64,000 nt of DNA from Sinorhizobium fredii USDA 257 (GCF_000265205.3 NC_018000.1:6252001-6316000); one strand, 5' to 3'; shown: positions 1 to 7,885, counted from the first letter of the stretch. The notes: generated from the letters alone by a model not told the origin. Numbers and translations are program-made.

Positions 1-127
1 GGCCGGCCGTTCGCTCGAAGATTGCAGCAAGCTCGGCAACTTGGCGGCCGGTATCGTCATCGGCCAGATCGGCCCGCGCCCGATGATATCGCTCGCCAGC
101 GCTGCCCGGGAGGCCGCCCTCGTCTGA
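1..127 (+). CDS. Adenosine kinase / PfkB-family carbohydrate kinase, C-terminal fragment
   Basis: Only the last 41 codons are in the window, read in the frame that begins at base 2 and stops at TGA 125-127. The peptide contains the stretch KLGNLAAGIVIGQIGPRP, which resembles the last helix and tail of alphaproteobacterial adenosine kinases of the PfkB/ribokinase family, where the usual ending is a SLAAAEVI.H.GARP-like segment. These enzymes phosphorylate adenosine or a sugar in the cytoplasm. The ATP- and substrate-binding parts lie upstream of the window, so the exact substrate is not readable here. The family call is an inference from the tail alone. Confidence 0.65.
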   Translation, partial: AGRSLEDCSKLGNLAAGIVIGQIGPRPMISLASAAREAALV

Positions 128-174
128 CGCATCTCGACTGAAAGTCGGTGTGAGAACAATCGAAAGCTCTGCTC

Positions 175-696
175 ATGCTCATCATTTTGGGCGGCTTACC
201 GGGGACGGGGAAAACGACAATTGCTCGCGCCCTTGCGAGGCAACTGCATGCCGTGCATGTGCGAGTCGACACGATCGAGCAAAGCATTCGCGCTTCGGGC
301 GGTCTAAACTCCGACATCGGGCCAGCAGGGTACGTAGCGGCTTATGGAGTGGCTAAAGACAATCTCACTCTCGACAATACCGTCATCGCTGATTCGGTAA
401 ACTGCCTCCGAGTAACCAGAGACGCGTGGCTGTCAGTCGCAGAGCGGTCGGGCAAATCGGCCATCGAGGTTGAGATCATATGCTCAGACAAAGTGGAGCA
501 TCGTCGGCGGGTAGAAACCCGGAAGACCGATGTACGGGGGCTGGCAAAACCAACGTGGGAAGAGATCACCAATCGAGTTTATGAAGATTGGATGCCGCGG
601 CCACTCGTCATCGACACCGCGAAGAGGGGCGTGGATGAACTCGTCACCGATCTCATTTCGAAGTTAGGACTGATCAAAAAGTCGACCAAGTCATGA
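175..696 (+). CDS. Small P-loop kinase (AAA_33-like ATPase)
   Basis: A 173-residue cytoplasmic protein with a Walker A loop, GGLPGTGKTT, at residues 6-15, preceded by a hydrophobic strand. The rest fits the small zeta-toxin/shikimate-kinase-like P-loop kinases (AAA_33): a VRVDTIEQ strand near residue 30, an arginine-rich lid (EHRRRVETRK) near residue 108 and a PWEEI-like motif near 127. The substrate cannot be deduced. The ATG at 175 directly precedes the P-loop strand and no strong Shine-Dalgarno is visible. Codon use is more AT-rich than its neighbours (TCA, AAA, GTA and AGA codons are frequent), which suggests a recent arrival. It stands alone between two unrelated genes. Confidence 0.7.
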   Translation: MLIILGGLPGTGKTTIARALARQLHAVHVRVDTIEQSIRASGGLNSDIGPAGYVAAYGVAKDNLTLDNTVIADSVNCLRVTRDAWLSVAERSGKSAIEVEIICSDKVEHRRRVETRKTDVRGLAKPTWEEITNRVYEDWMPRPLVIDTAKRGVDELVTDLISKLGLIKKSTKS

Positions 697-768
697 CGTT
701 CGACACGCCCGTTAGTTCTTAGGCGAACGCATAACTGGGGGCGAGCGTCCGTCGCTGGTCGGAGCGGC

Positions 769-1320
769 CTACTTGAAGGCTTCCCCCGGATAGGCGCCCC
801 AGATTTCGCTTTGGGCGATCCAGCCTTCCACCCCTTGCGTCTCCGCATGGCACCAGTCGCCGTTGCACTCGCCGATATGTAGCAGCACGCCCGGCTGCAT
901 GCGGGCGATGATCGGCGCCGTGCTCTGTGGGTCGCGCCGGAGATTGACGAAGATCTCTTCACCCTTGCCGCGCATCCACGGTGCAGCAACGGCGGTGCGA
1001 TCGCCGGAAAGCAGCGCCTGGTTGACCCAGCCCTCCGTGCCGTCGGCGTCTCGGATGCGGCGCCAGTTGTCGTATTCCTGAATGATCTCGACGGGAACGC
1101 CGGATCTCAGATAGCGGAAGGCGACCGCGTAATCGAGGCTCGGCCCGATTCTGAGATTGACGCTCCTGGACTTGAGGCTGACGAAGCGGGGGAGCGGCAG
1201 TCCGCTCGGGCCCTTTGCCGCCTGGGCAAAGGCGGCGGAATTCATGATGGCCGTTCCGAGGAACGCGGCCAGCAACAACTGAGAGGCTTTGGAAATGATG
1301 TGACGCATGACGAAGCCCAT
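769..1320 (-). CDS. Secreted SH3-domain protein
   Basis: About 183 residues from the ATG at 1320, or 179 from the ATG at 1308; both lead into an N-terminal hydrophobic segment ending ...SAAFAQA, a signal peptide with an AxA cleavage site. The mature protein holds two bacterial SH3 (SH3_3/YgiM-like) repeats: the first has LRIGPSLDYAVAF and the second VNLRRDPQSTAPIIA, each followed by a WxxGWI/V-type turn (TEGWVNQ, VEGWIAQ). Such domains bind peptidoglycan or cell-wall peptides in the periplasm; the partner is unknown here. A longer reading frame to 1509 would run through an intergenic repeat and is not likely. The gene diverges from the hydroxyacid dehydrogenase at 1607. Confidence 0.8.
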   Translation of the reverse strand: MGFVMRHIISKASQLLLAAFLGTAIMNSAAFAQAAKGPSGLPLPRFVSLKSRSVNLRIGPSLDYAVAFRYLRSGVPVEIIQEYDNWRRIRDADGTEGWVNQALLSGDRTAVAAPWMRGKGEEIFVNLRRDPQSTAPIIARMQPGVLLHIGECNGDWCHAETQGVEGWIAQSEIWGAYPGEAFK

Positions 1321-1351
1321 GTTCCGATCGTAAGCGAGGCCTTGCGGCGTC

Positions 1352-1413
1352 TCCACAGCGGTGGCCTTCTCAGACGCACAAAGCTCGCTGTAGCACTTTG
1401 AATTGCCGCATGT
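1352..1413 (-). repeat. Palindromic intergenic repeat, family A, copy 1
   Basis: Read on the minus strand it has GCAATTCAAAGTGCTACAGCG, then CTTTGTGCGTCTGA, and closes with CGCTGTGG, so the CTACAGCG and CGCTGTGG arms can pair. The same element occurs at 18141-18203 (plus) and 60096-60152 (minus). It sits in the divergent region between the SH3 gene and gyaR. Chance open frames through the copies give a recurring CNSKCYS.LCAS peptide that is not a gene. Confidence 0.8.
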
Positions 1414-1606
1414 TCTAATCCTCGGGTCGTTTCCGATCCGGGGACGCACCCTGGAACGCGCCCGACCGGACGCGTGCCGCAAATCCTGGACCCGGACAGC
1501 GACTTTCAATTGTCTTCCCCACCGGGTCTGGTAGAAATTGCGGCTATAGGGAGAAAACTATCACCCAACTTGGTTAAGGACCCGTCAACGAGGGCCGCTC
1601 GCAGGA

Positions 1607-2611
1607 ATGACAAGCAAGAAGAAGCCGACCGTCTATATCACCCGGAAACTGCCGGATGTCGTCGAAACCCGGATGCGCGAGCTTTTCGACGCAGAGCTCA
1701 ACATCGACGATACGCCGCGCAGCCAGCCGGAGCTGGTTGCCGCGGTGAAAAGGATCGATGTGCTGGTGCCGACGGTGACGGACCGAATCGACGCCGCGCT
1801 GATCGAGCAGGCAGGCCCGCAATTGAAGCTCATCGCGGCCTTCTCGAACGGCGTCGACAACATCGACGTCGATACCGCCGCCCGCAAGGGAATCACCGTC
1901 ACCAACACGCCGAACGTGCTGACCGAAGATACCGCCGACATGACCATGGCGCTCATCCTGGCGGTGCCCCGCCGGCTCGCCGAGGGTGCGCAGGTGCTGA
2001 CCGACCGCAAGGGCGAATGGGCCGGGTGGTCGCCGACCTGGATGCTCGGCCGCCGCATCGCCGGCAAGCGGATCGGCATCGTCGGCATGGGGCGGATTGG
2101 GACAGCCGTCGCCCGCCGGGCCAAGGCCTTCGGCCTTTCGATCCACTATCACAACCGCCATCGCGTCAAGCGGGAGACCGAGGAGATGCTCGAGGCGACC
2201 TATTGGGACAGCCTCGACCAGATGCTCGCCCGCGTCGACATCGTTTCCGTCAATTGCCCGTCGACGCCGGCCACCTATCATCTGCTTTCGGCCCGCCGGC
2301 TGGCGCTGATGCGCCCCGACAGCTACATCGTCAACACCGCGCGCGGCGACGTGATCGACGAGACGGCAATGATCAAATGCCTGCGGGAGGGCAAGATTGC
2401 CGGCGCCGGTCTCGACGTCTTCGAGAATGAGCCGGCCGTCAACCCCAAGCTCATCAGGCTCGCCGGCGAAGGCAAGGTGGTGCTGCTGCCGCATATGAGC
2501 TCGGCGACACTCGAAGGCCGCATCGACATGGGCGACAAGGTGGTGATCAACATCCGCACCTTCTACGACGGTCATCGCCCGCCGGACCGGGTGCTGCCGG
2601 GGAGGGATTGA
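1607..2611 (+). CDS. gyaR: 2-hydroxyacid dehydrogenase, glyoxylate/hydroxypyruvate reductase type
   Basis: A 334-residue D-isomer-specific 2-hydroxyacid dehydrogenase, a cytoplasmic enzyme that reduces glyoxylate or hydroxypyruvate with NAD(P)H. The substrate domain is at the N-terminus, with the FSNGVDNIDVDTA segment near residue 80. The Rossmann motif GIVGMGRIGTAVARR lies near residue 155, the catalytic Arg is in NTARGDVID near 245, Glu in DVFENEP near 274 and His in LLPHMSSAT near 297. Length is typical. The ATG at 1607 follows a purine-rich GCAGGA. It is a lone plus-strand gene, followed by an intergenic repeat. The name follows rhizobial usage for this subfamily; substrate preference within the family is not proven by sequence. 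Confidence 0.88.
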   Translation: MTSKKKPTVYITRKLPDVVETRMRELFDAELNIDDTPRSQPELVAAVKRIDVLVPTVTDRIDAALIEQAGPQLKLIAAFSNGVDNIDVDTAARKGITVTNTPNVLTEDTADMTMALILAVPRRLAEGAQVLTDRKGEWAGWSPTWMLGRRIAGKRIGIVGMGRIGTAVARRAKAFGLSIHYHNRHRVKRETEEMLEATYWDSLDQMLARVDIVSVNCPSTPATYHLLSARRLALMRPDSYIVNTARGDVIDETAMIKCLREGKIAGAGLDVFENEPAVNPKLIRLAGEGKVVLLPHMSSATLEGRIDMGDKVVINIRTFYDGHRPPDRVLPGRD

Positions 2612-2638
2612 AGCTGAAATGAAAAAAGGTGGCTTTTG

Positions 2639-2690
2639 CCCCTCACCCTTCTCCTCTCCCCGCCTGCGGGGTGCCTGCGGGGAGAGGGGG
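2639..2690. repeat. CCCTCACCC/ggggagaggg intergenic repeat, copy 1
   Basis: Starts CCCCTCACCC and ends CGGGGAGAGGG with a CTCTCCCCGCCTGCGGG arm between, so it can form a hairpin. It is one of six related copies in the window (others near 5237, 8818, 23726, 33490 and 55783), all outside genes. It lies between the 3' ends of gyaR and the GNAT gene. Confidence 0.75.
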
Positions 2691-2719
2691 CGACTATAGC
2701 CGCGGTTGCATGCGGCGCT

Positions 2720-3193
2720 TCAGGTCCAAAGCAGCTTCCGCATTTCGATCGAGGTCGGCCGCGTGAAACCGGGATGGGCGGATCGGCTCGTCTCGACGAA
2801 GCCCCAGGCTGCGAAGGTGGCGTGATTTTCCGTGAGCTCGATACGCGTCTGCAATCTCAGCACGGGCAGGCCGAAGTGACCGGCCGTCTCCTCCGCGGCG
2901 GCAAGCAGCCGGAGGCCGAGGCCCTTGCCCTGATGGGCCGGATCGATGGCCAGCTTGCCGATGTAAAGGCAGTCCGGCTCGGGCTTCACGAACACGCAAC
3001 CGAGAAGCTCGCGACCAACGGCGATCACGAAGCCGATCTCGTCGTTGGATTTCCGACGCAAGGACTCGACCGTGAGTGCATGAGCGGAGGAGGGCGGATC
3101 GATCCGCCCATCCATATAGGCAAAGGATGTCAGGATCAGCGCCAGGAGCTCCTCGTAGCGATCGAAGCTCTGGTCGAGGCGACGCGTTTCCAT
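2720..3193 (-). CDS. GNAT-family N-acetyltransferase
   Basis: A 157-residue GNAT acetyltransferase that would move an acetyl group from acetyl-CoA to an unknown amine. The acetyl-CoA-binding motif A is clear: YIGKLAIDPAHQGKGLGLRL at about residues 77-96 (the Q.GKGLG loop), followed by the motif B region LRLQTRIELTENHATFAAWGF. The start is the ATG at 3193, in METRRLDQS; the open frame continues upstream but there it only overlaps the moeB-like gene. The gap to that gene is 7 bases, so the two are likely co-transcribed with recF further upstream. Substrate unknown. Confidence 0.82.
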   Translation of the reverse strand: METRRLDQSFDRYEELLALILTSFAYMDGRIDPPSSAHALTVESLRRKSNDEIGFVIAVGRELLGCVFVKPEPDCLYIGKLAIDPAHQGKGLGLRLLAAAEETAGHFGLPVLRLQTRIELTENHATFAAWGFVETSRSAHPGFTRPTSIEMRKLLWT

Positions 3194-3200
3194 CCTGTCT

Positions 3201-3962
3201 TCAAATCCGGCCGCGCCGATAGCGGATCGTGCTGAACGCGGCCGCGAGGCCGTCATAGAGCAGCAGGCGGCCGACGAGCGGTTCGCCGATACCGGTGATG
3301 AGCTTGATCGCTTCCATCGCCTGCAATGTGCCGATGACACCGGTTAGCGCCCCGACCACGCCGGCTTCGGCGCAGGCCGGCACCGCACCCGGCGGAGGCG
3401 GCGCCGGGAAGAGATCGCGGTAGGATGGGTTGGGGTGACCGTCGGCATCCGCCTCGTAGGGTTTCAACACCGTGACGGAGCCGTCGAAGCGTCCGACGGC
3501 GCCTGTGACGAGCGGGATCCGTGCCGCCTCCGCCGCATCCGCCGCCAGATAGCGCGTATCGAAATTGTCCGAACCGTCGACGATGAGGTCGTATTGCCGG
3601 AAGATCGCTTCGGCGTTCTCAGCTGAAATACGCTGCGGGTGCGGCGCGACCACCACAAGCGGGTTGAGGTCGGCGATCGCGGCGGCGGCGCTCTCGACCT
3701 TCGACCGGCCGATGTCGCTGGTGGCGTGGATGATTTGGCGCTGCAGGTTCGACAGCGAGACGGCGTCGTCATCGGCGATGCCGAGTTTTCCGACGCCCGC
3801 GGCGGCGAGATATTGCAGCACCGGCGCGCCGAGACCGCCCGCGCCAATGACGAGCACGCGCGCGGCCTTCAGCTTCTGCTGTCCGGCGCCGCCGATCTCA
3901 GGCAGCACGATATGGCGCGCATAGCGCGCGATTTCCGATGGATCGAGGGCTGCTGCGGTCAT
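3201..3962 (-). CDS. moeB: MoeB/ThiF-family adenylyltransferase (molybdopterin-synthase sulfurylase type)
   Basis: A 253-residue E1-like enzyme that adenylates the C-terminal glycine of a ubiquitin-like sulfur carrier (MoaD or ThiS) in the cytoplasm. The nucleotide-binding GAGGLGAPVLQYLAAAG is at residues 41-57, the conserved Asp in ADDDAVSLSNLQRQ near 63, VDGSDNFDTRYL near 128 and the cysteine loop ACAEAGVVGALTGVIG near 197. Unusually, the two CxxC pairs that hold zinc in E. coli MoeB are missing: the CYRC equivalent is SYRD and the C-terminus ends RYRRGRI. It lies 60 bases after recF and 7 bases before the GNAT gene. ThiF is the main alternative. Confidence 0.85.
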   Translation of the reverse strand: MTAAALDPSEIARYARHIVLPEIGGAGQQKLKAARVLVIGAGGLGAPVLQYLAAAGVGKLGIADDDAVSLSNLQRQIIHATSDIGRSKVESAAAAIADLNPLVVVAPHPQRISAENAEAIFRQYDLIVDGSDNFDTRYLAADAAEAARIPLVTGAVGRFDGSVTVLKPYEADADGHPNPSYRDLFPAPPPPGAVPACAEAGVVGALTGVIGTLQAMEAIKLITGIGEPLVGRLLLYDGLAAAFSTIRYRRGRI

Positions 3963-4022
3963 GTCCGTCTCCGTGGGGTTCCTGCCCGCGCCTCTTTTCG
4001 ACGCGTTATGGAGGAGGGGATG

Positions 4023-5147
4023 TCACTCCGAAACGTGACCATTTGCAACGGTCAGATAGCGTGCCCGTTCACCGAGCGCCTCGAACATTGCCTGATCCGT
4101 TCCGGTCATGAAGGCTTGGCCGCCGAGTTCGTCGACGCGGTCGAAGAGCGCCGCCCGCCGTCCCTGATCGAGATGCGCGGCGATCTCATCGAGCAGGAGT
4201 ATCGGCGCGTGGCCGGTCATGTCGCCGACGAGACGCGCATGGGCGAGCACCAGCCCGACGAGAAGGGCCTTCTGCTCGCCGGTCGAGCAGCGTTCCGCCT
4301 CCATGTCCTTTTCCCGATGGCGGATCATCAGGTCGCTGCGGTGCGGTCCATCGAGCGTTCGGCCCGCTGCCGCATCGCGGGCGCGGCCGTCCTTGAGCAT
4401 CGAGAGATACTGCTCTTCGAGATCGTAGGCCGGCAGCCCTTGGCGATCGTCGAGAAATCCGGCGAGCGAGAGGCTGGCGGACGGGAAGGTGCCGCCGCCC
4501 TGGCTCCGCTCTACGAGTGCCGTCAACAGGCCGAGCATCTCCAATCGGGCAAGCGCCATCGACACGCCCAGGCCGGCCATTTCGCGCTCGATCGCGGTAA
4601 GCCAGGCGGGATCCGGCCGGAATTCGGAGAGCAGCCGGTTGCGGCTGCGCATCGCACGGTCGAATTCGCTGGCACGCCTGCCGTGCTCGGGATCGAGGGA
4701 GAGCACCAGCCGGTCGAGGAACCGCCGCCGGTCGGAGGATGGGCCGGTGAACAGGCCGTCCATCGCCGGCGTCAGCCAGAGCACGCGCAGATGATCGGTG
4801 AGTTCGTCGACGGTGCGGGCCGGCGTGCCGTTGAGTCTGAGGCGGCGGGCTTGCCCTTCCTCCGCGCCTGCCGTACCCGTGCCGATCTCCACCGGGCCTT
4901 CCATTCCCTCGACTGCGGCAAAAACCGAGAAGCCGTCACTTGCGCCGACCCGGGCGACATCCGCATAAGCGGCGCGTCGCAGGCCGCGGCCCGGCGAAAG
5001 AAACGAGATCGCCTCCATCAGGTTGGTCTTGCCCGCGCCGTTCTCGCCGGTCAGCACGACATGCCGCTGGTCGAGCTCGAGCGAGAGCGCCGCATAGTTG
5101 CGAAAGTCGTTGAGTTTCAGGCGGGTGAGAGAGACCTTGTGGGGCAT
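4023..5147 (-). CDS. recF: DNA replication and repair protein RecF
   Basis: A 374-residue SMC-like ATPase that loads RecA at gapped DNA with RecO and RecR. The N-terminus has the typical LTRLKLNDFRNYAALSLEL strand pair, Walker A GENGAGKTN at residues 34-42, the ABC signature CSTGEQKALLVGLVLAHARL near 287-306, and Walker B APILLLDEIAAHLD near 313. The length is normal. The ATG at 5147 is the first in frame near the conserved N-terminus. It heads a minus-strand run with the moeB-like and GNAT genes; the region upstream to 5453 is shared with the divergent phosphate operon. The gene looks intact. Confidence 0.95.
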   Translation of the reverse strand: MPHKVSLTRLKLNDFRNYAALSLELDQRHVVLTGENGAGKTNLMEAISFLSPGRGLRRAAYADVARVGASDGFSVFAAVEGMEGPVEIGTGTAGAEEGQARRLRLNGTPARTVDELTDHLRVLWLTPAMDGLFTGPSSDRRRFLDRLVLSLDPEHGRRASEFDRAMRSRNRLLSEFRPDPAWLTAIEREMAGLGVSMALARLEMLGLLTALVERSQGGGTFPSASLSLAGFLDDRQGLPAYDLEEQYLSMLKDGRARDAAAGRTLDGPHRSDLMIRHREKDMEAERCSTGEQKALLVGLVLAHARLVGDMTGHAPILLLDEIAAHLDQGRRAALFDRVDELGGQAFMTGTDQAMFEALGERARYLTVANGHVSE

Positions 5148-5236
5148 TGCGGGTCCGAATTCGACGTGCCTGTGAGGTAGGACGAAAGCCGGGCCAAGGC
5201 AAGGCGAAAGGTTAATACGGTTTGGGTCGATTTCTG

Positions 5237-5331
5237 CCCCTCATTCCCCTGCCGCGACCTTCGCCCCGTAACGACGGCGAGAGGAGCCTTGCGGCGAGCG
5301 CCAAGCCCCGCGTGCTGGAGAGGGTTAGGTC
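5237..5331. repeat. Degenerate CCCTCACCC-type intergenic repeat, copy 2
   Basis: Begins CCCCTCATTCCCCTGCCG and ends GGAGAGGGTTAGG; the middle is diverged. It occupies part of the roughly 300-base gap between recF and the DUF47 gene. Small open frames across it (for example 5222-5491) lack any family resemblance. Confidence 0.5.
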
Positions 5332-5420
5332 CAATCGGGGGGCCTTTGTGGCAGAATCCGCTGTGGGAAAGCCTCTATTTTCGGACGCATCGGAACTTTC
5401 CCCCGCCGCGCAAGTGCAAT

Positions 5421-5438
5421 ATGACAGTTTTGTGACAA
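5421..5438 (-). promoter_or_regulatory. Candidate Pho box (PhoB site) upstream of the DUF47-pit operon
   Basis: On the minus strand it reads TTGTCAC-AAAA-CTGTCAT: two 7-base repeats separated by an A/T tetramer, matching 12 of 14 positions of the CTGTCAT-N4-CTGTCAT PhoB consensus. It ends 15 bases before the first start codon. PhoB repression of the orfA-pit operon under phosphate limitation is known in S. meliloti; such a close position would block RNA polymerase or early elongation. Confidence 0.72.
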
Positions 5439-5453
5439 TCGACAGTTGGATGA

Positions 5454-6101
5454 ATGATGCTCGGCCTGTTTCGCAAGCTCCTCCCCCGTGAAGACCGGTT
5501 CTTCGATCTCTTCGAGCAGCATTCGCGCACTGTCATGGAGGCGGCGGAGGCGTTGAACGCGTTGCTTGCCGGCGGACCGGACATCGAGCGCCATTGCGAT
5601 CGCATCGTCCAGCTCGAGGACGAGGCCGACGAGGTCACCCGAGAGGTCCTGCTTGCGGTGCGCCGCAGCTTCATCACGCCCTTCGATCGCGGCGATATCA
5701 AGGATCTCATCCAGTCGATGGACGATGCGATCGACATGATGCACAAGACGGTGAAGACCATCCGGCTCTACGAGCAGAAGAGCTTTGATCCCGGCATGCA
5801 GGCCATGGGCTTGGCGGTCGTCGAGGCCGCCCATCTCGTCGCCGAGGCTATTCCGCTCCTCAACCGGATCGGCGTCAATGCGCAACGCCTGAGCACGATC
5901 GCCGAAGAGGTCACCCGCGTCGAAGGCCGCTCCGACGAACTGCATGAGCAGGGCCTGAAGGACTTGTTCAAGCGCCATGGCAGCACCAATCCCATGGCCT
6001 ATATCATCGGCAGCGAGATTTTTGGCGAGCTGGAAAAGGTCGTCGACCGCTTCGAGGATGTTGCCAACGAAATCAGCGGCATCGTGATCGAGAACGTCTG
6101 A
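5454..6101 (+). CDS. DUF47 (PhoU-like) phosphate-transport accessory protein
   Basis: A 215-residue, largely helical protein of the DUF47/TIGR00153 family, distantly related to PhoU and normally encoded just before a Pit transporter. Visible family features are the N-terminal LPREDRFFDLFEQHS, the metal-site-like QLEDEADEVTREV near residue 50, DRGDIKDLIQSMDDAID near 83 and FGELEKVVDRFEDVANEI close to the C-terminus. The start is one of two adjacent ATGs (5454, 5457). Its TGA overlaps the pit ATG by one base (TGATG), so translation is probably coupled. Known in S. meliloti as orfA of orfA-pit; its role is thought to be control or stabilisation of Pit. Confidence 0.92.
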   Translation: MMLGLFRKLLPREDRFFDLFEQHSRTVMEAAEALNALLAGGPDIERHCDRIVQLEDEADEVTREVLLAVRRSFITPFDRGDIKDLIQSMDDAIDMMHKTVKTIRLYEQKSFDPGMQAMGLAVVEAAHLVAEAIPLLNRIGVNAQRLSTIAEEVTRVEGRSDELHEQGLKDLFKRHGSTNPMAYIIGSEIFGELEKVVDRFEDVANEISGIVIENV

Positions 6102-7105
6102 TGGACGCCACCCTCGCCTTCCCGCTGCTTGTGGGTCTCATCGGGGTTGCCCTATTTTTCGATTTCCTGAACGGATTGCACGACGCAGCCAATTCGATAG
6201 CGACGATCGTCTCGACGCGGGTGCTGCGACCGCAATATGCCGTCATGTGGGCGGCCTTCTTCAACTTCATCGCCTTCCTGTTCTTCGGCCTGCATGTGGC
6301 CGAGACGCTTGGGAAGGGGATCATCAATCCCGGCATCGTCACGCCCCAGGTCATCTTTGCGGCGCTGATCGGCGCGATCACCTGGAATATCCTGACATGG
6401 ATATTCGGGATTCCGTCGAGCTCCTCGCACGCTCTCGTCGGCGGTCTCGTCGGCGCGGGCCTCGCCAAGGCCGGCTTCAGTTCCATCGTCTGGTCCGGTC
6501 TTCTGAAGACCGCCGGCGCCATCGTCATGTCGCCGGGGATAGGCTTCGTGCTGGCTCTCCTGCTGGTGCTGATCGTGTCCTGGCTGTTCGTGCGCCAGAC
6601 GCCGTTTGCCGTCGACAACACCTTCCGAGGGCTGCAATTCGTGTCAGCCTCGCTCTATTCGCTCGGCCATGGCGGCAACGACGCGCAGAAAACCATGGGC
6701 ATCATCGCCGTGCTCCTCTTTTCTCAGGGCTATCTCGGGCCGGAGTTCCACGTGCCCTTCTGGGTGGTCATCACCTGCCAGGCGGCGATCGCGCTCGGAA
6801 CCCTTTTCGGGGGCTGGAGGATCGTCCACACCATGGGATCGAAGATCACCAAGCTCAATCCGATGCAAGGCTTCTGTGCCGAGACCGGCGGCGCCATCAC
6901 GCTGTTTGCGGCAACCTGGCTCGGCATTCCGGTCTCGACGACCCACACGATCACCGGCGCCATCATCGGCGTCGGCTCGGCTCGGCGTGTCTCTGCCGTG
7001 CGCTGGGGCCTCGCCGGAAACATCGTCGTCGCCTGGGTGATCACGATGCCCGCCGCCGCGCTGATTTCTGCCCTCTCCTACTTCGCTGTCGACCTCGTCG
7101 GCTAA
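6101..7105 (+). CDS. pit: Low-affinity inorganic phosphate transporter, PiT family
   Basis: A 334-residue inner-membrane transporter that moves metal-phosphate with a proton or cation gradient. It has the two PiT signatures in the usual inverted duplication: FDFLNGLHDAANSIAT at residues 21-36 and SLGHGGNDAQKTMG at about 187-200. Alternating hydrophobic segments fit ten or so membrane helices. It is the shorter bacterial form without a large central loop. It overlaps the DUF47 gene by one base and shares its Pho-box-containing promoter. It would supply phosphate when phosphate is plentiful, complementing PhoB-induced high-affinity systems elsewhere. Confidence 0.95.
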   Translation: MDATLAFPLLVGLIGVALFFDFLNGLHDAANSIATIVSTRVLRPQYAVMWAAFFNFIAFLFFGLHVAETLGKGIINPGIVTPQVIFAALIGAITWNILTWIFGIPSSSSHALVGGLVGAGLAKAGFSSIVWSGLLKTAGAIVMSPGIGFVLALLLVLIVSWLFVRQTPFAVDNTFRGLQFVSASLYSLGHGGNDAQKTMGIIAVLLFSQGYLGPEFHVPFWVVITCQAAIALGTLFGGWRIVHTMGSKITKLNPMQGFCAETGGAITLFAATWLGIPVSTTHTITGAIIGVGSARRVSAVRWGLAGNIVVAWVITMPAAALISALSYFAVDLVG

Positions 7106-7205
7106 GGCGGCGGCATATCTTCACCCGAACTCGATCCGACTCGCCCTGAAATGGTGTGGCGCCGGGGCACCGCCGCGCCGTTGGCAGCCCTTCTGGCGGG
7201 GTGTA

Positions 7206-7228
7206 TATTCCCATGGCCTAAGGGAATA
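7206..7228. promoter_or_regulatory. Inverted repeat upstream of the DUF1326-DUF2182 pair
   Basis: TATTCCC and GGGAATA form perfect 7-base arms around a 9-base centre, ending 17 bases before the DUF1326 start codon. It could be an operator, by layout similar to MerR-type sites, or an mRNA leader hairpin. No regulator gene is adjacent, so the function is a guess. Confidence 0.4.
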
Positions 7229-7245
7229 GTCTCTGGGAGGGGACG

Positions 7246-7881
7246 ATGGCGAACGTCAAATGGACGATCAAGGGCCGTGAATTCATTCATTGCAACTGTG
7301 CCTATGGTTGCCCCTGCCAGTTCAATGCCTTGCCGACGCACGGGCATTGCAGCGCCGTGGGGATGATCGAGATCGAGGAAGGCCATCACGGCGACACCCG
7401 CCTCGATGGCTTGAAGTGCGGAATGATCGTCGCCTGGCCCGGCGCCATCCATGAGGGCCGCGGCGAGGTCGTGCCGATCGTCGACGAGCGGGCGTCGGAC
7501 ATGCAGCGCGAAGCGCTGCTGCGCATCATGAGCGGGCAGGACACCGAACCCGGCGCCACCTTCTTCCAGGTGTTTTCGACGACCTTCGAAACGTTCCACG
7601 ATCCGGTTTTCGCGCCGATCGACTTCGAGGTCGACATCGAAGGGCGGACGGCGCGCGTCAGCGTGCCGGGATGGATCGAGGCGCGCGGTGAGCCGATCCT
7701 CAATCCGGTAACGGGTGATAAGCACCGCGCCAGGCTCAACCTGCCGACCGGCTTCGAGTATGATACCTGCGAGGTGGGGCGCGGTTGGGCCGACACGGTC
7801 GGTACGCTGTCGCTGTCCCTGTCGGACTCGCACGCCCATTTCGCCAGGATCCACATGACCGAACGCGGAGTGGTGCACTGA
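7246..7881 (+). CDS. DUF1326 domain protein
   Basis: A 211-residue soluble protein recognisable as DUF1326 from its N-terminus, with WTIKGREFIHCNCAYGCPCQ at residues 5-24: a dense cysteine cluster (CNC..GCPC) that looks suited to metal binding or redox. A later GHCSAVG and a DGLKCGMIVAWPGAIHEG segment are also typical. No signal peptide is seen. The Shine-Dalgarno GGGAGGGGACG precedes the ATG. The gene ends 4 bases before the DUF2182 membrane protein, a recurrent gene pair in Proteobacteria. The biochemical role of the family is not established; a metal-related role is inferred from the cysteines and from its Met-rich partner. Confidence 0.85.
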   Translation: MANVKWTIKGREFIHCNCAYGCPCQFNALPTHGHCSAVGMIEIEEGHHGDTRLDGLKCGMIVAWPGAIHEGRGEVVPIVDERASDMQREALLRIMSGQDTEPGATFFQVFSTTFETFHDPVFAPIDFEVDIEGRTARVSVPGWIEARGEPILNPVTGDKHRARLNLPTGFEYDTCEVGRGWADTVGTLSLSLSDSHAHFARIHMTERGVVH

Positions 7882-7885
7882 CACC

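Noticed and set aside
1309..1509. N-terminal extension of the SH3 protein
   Set aside because: The extension encodes an intergenic repeat; a signal peptide begins only at 1320 or 1308.
3639..5180. A 513-codon plus-strand frame over moeB and recF
   Set aside because: Antisense to two clear genes; no domain recognised.
5222..5491. Possible 89-residue gene upstream of the DUF47 gene
   Set aside because: It runs through a degenerate intergenic repeat and the Pho box and shows no family resemblance.
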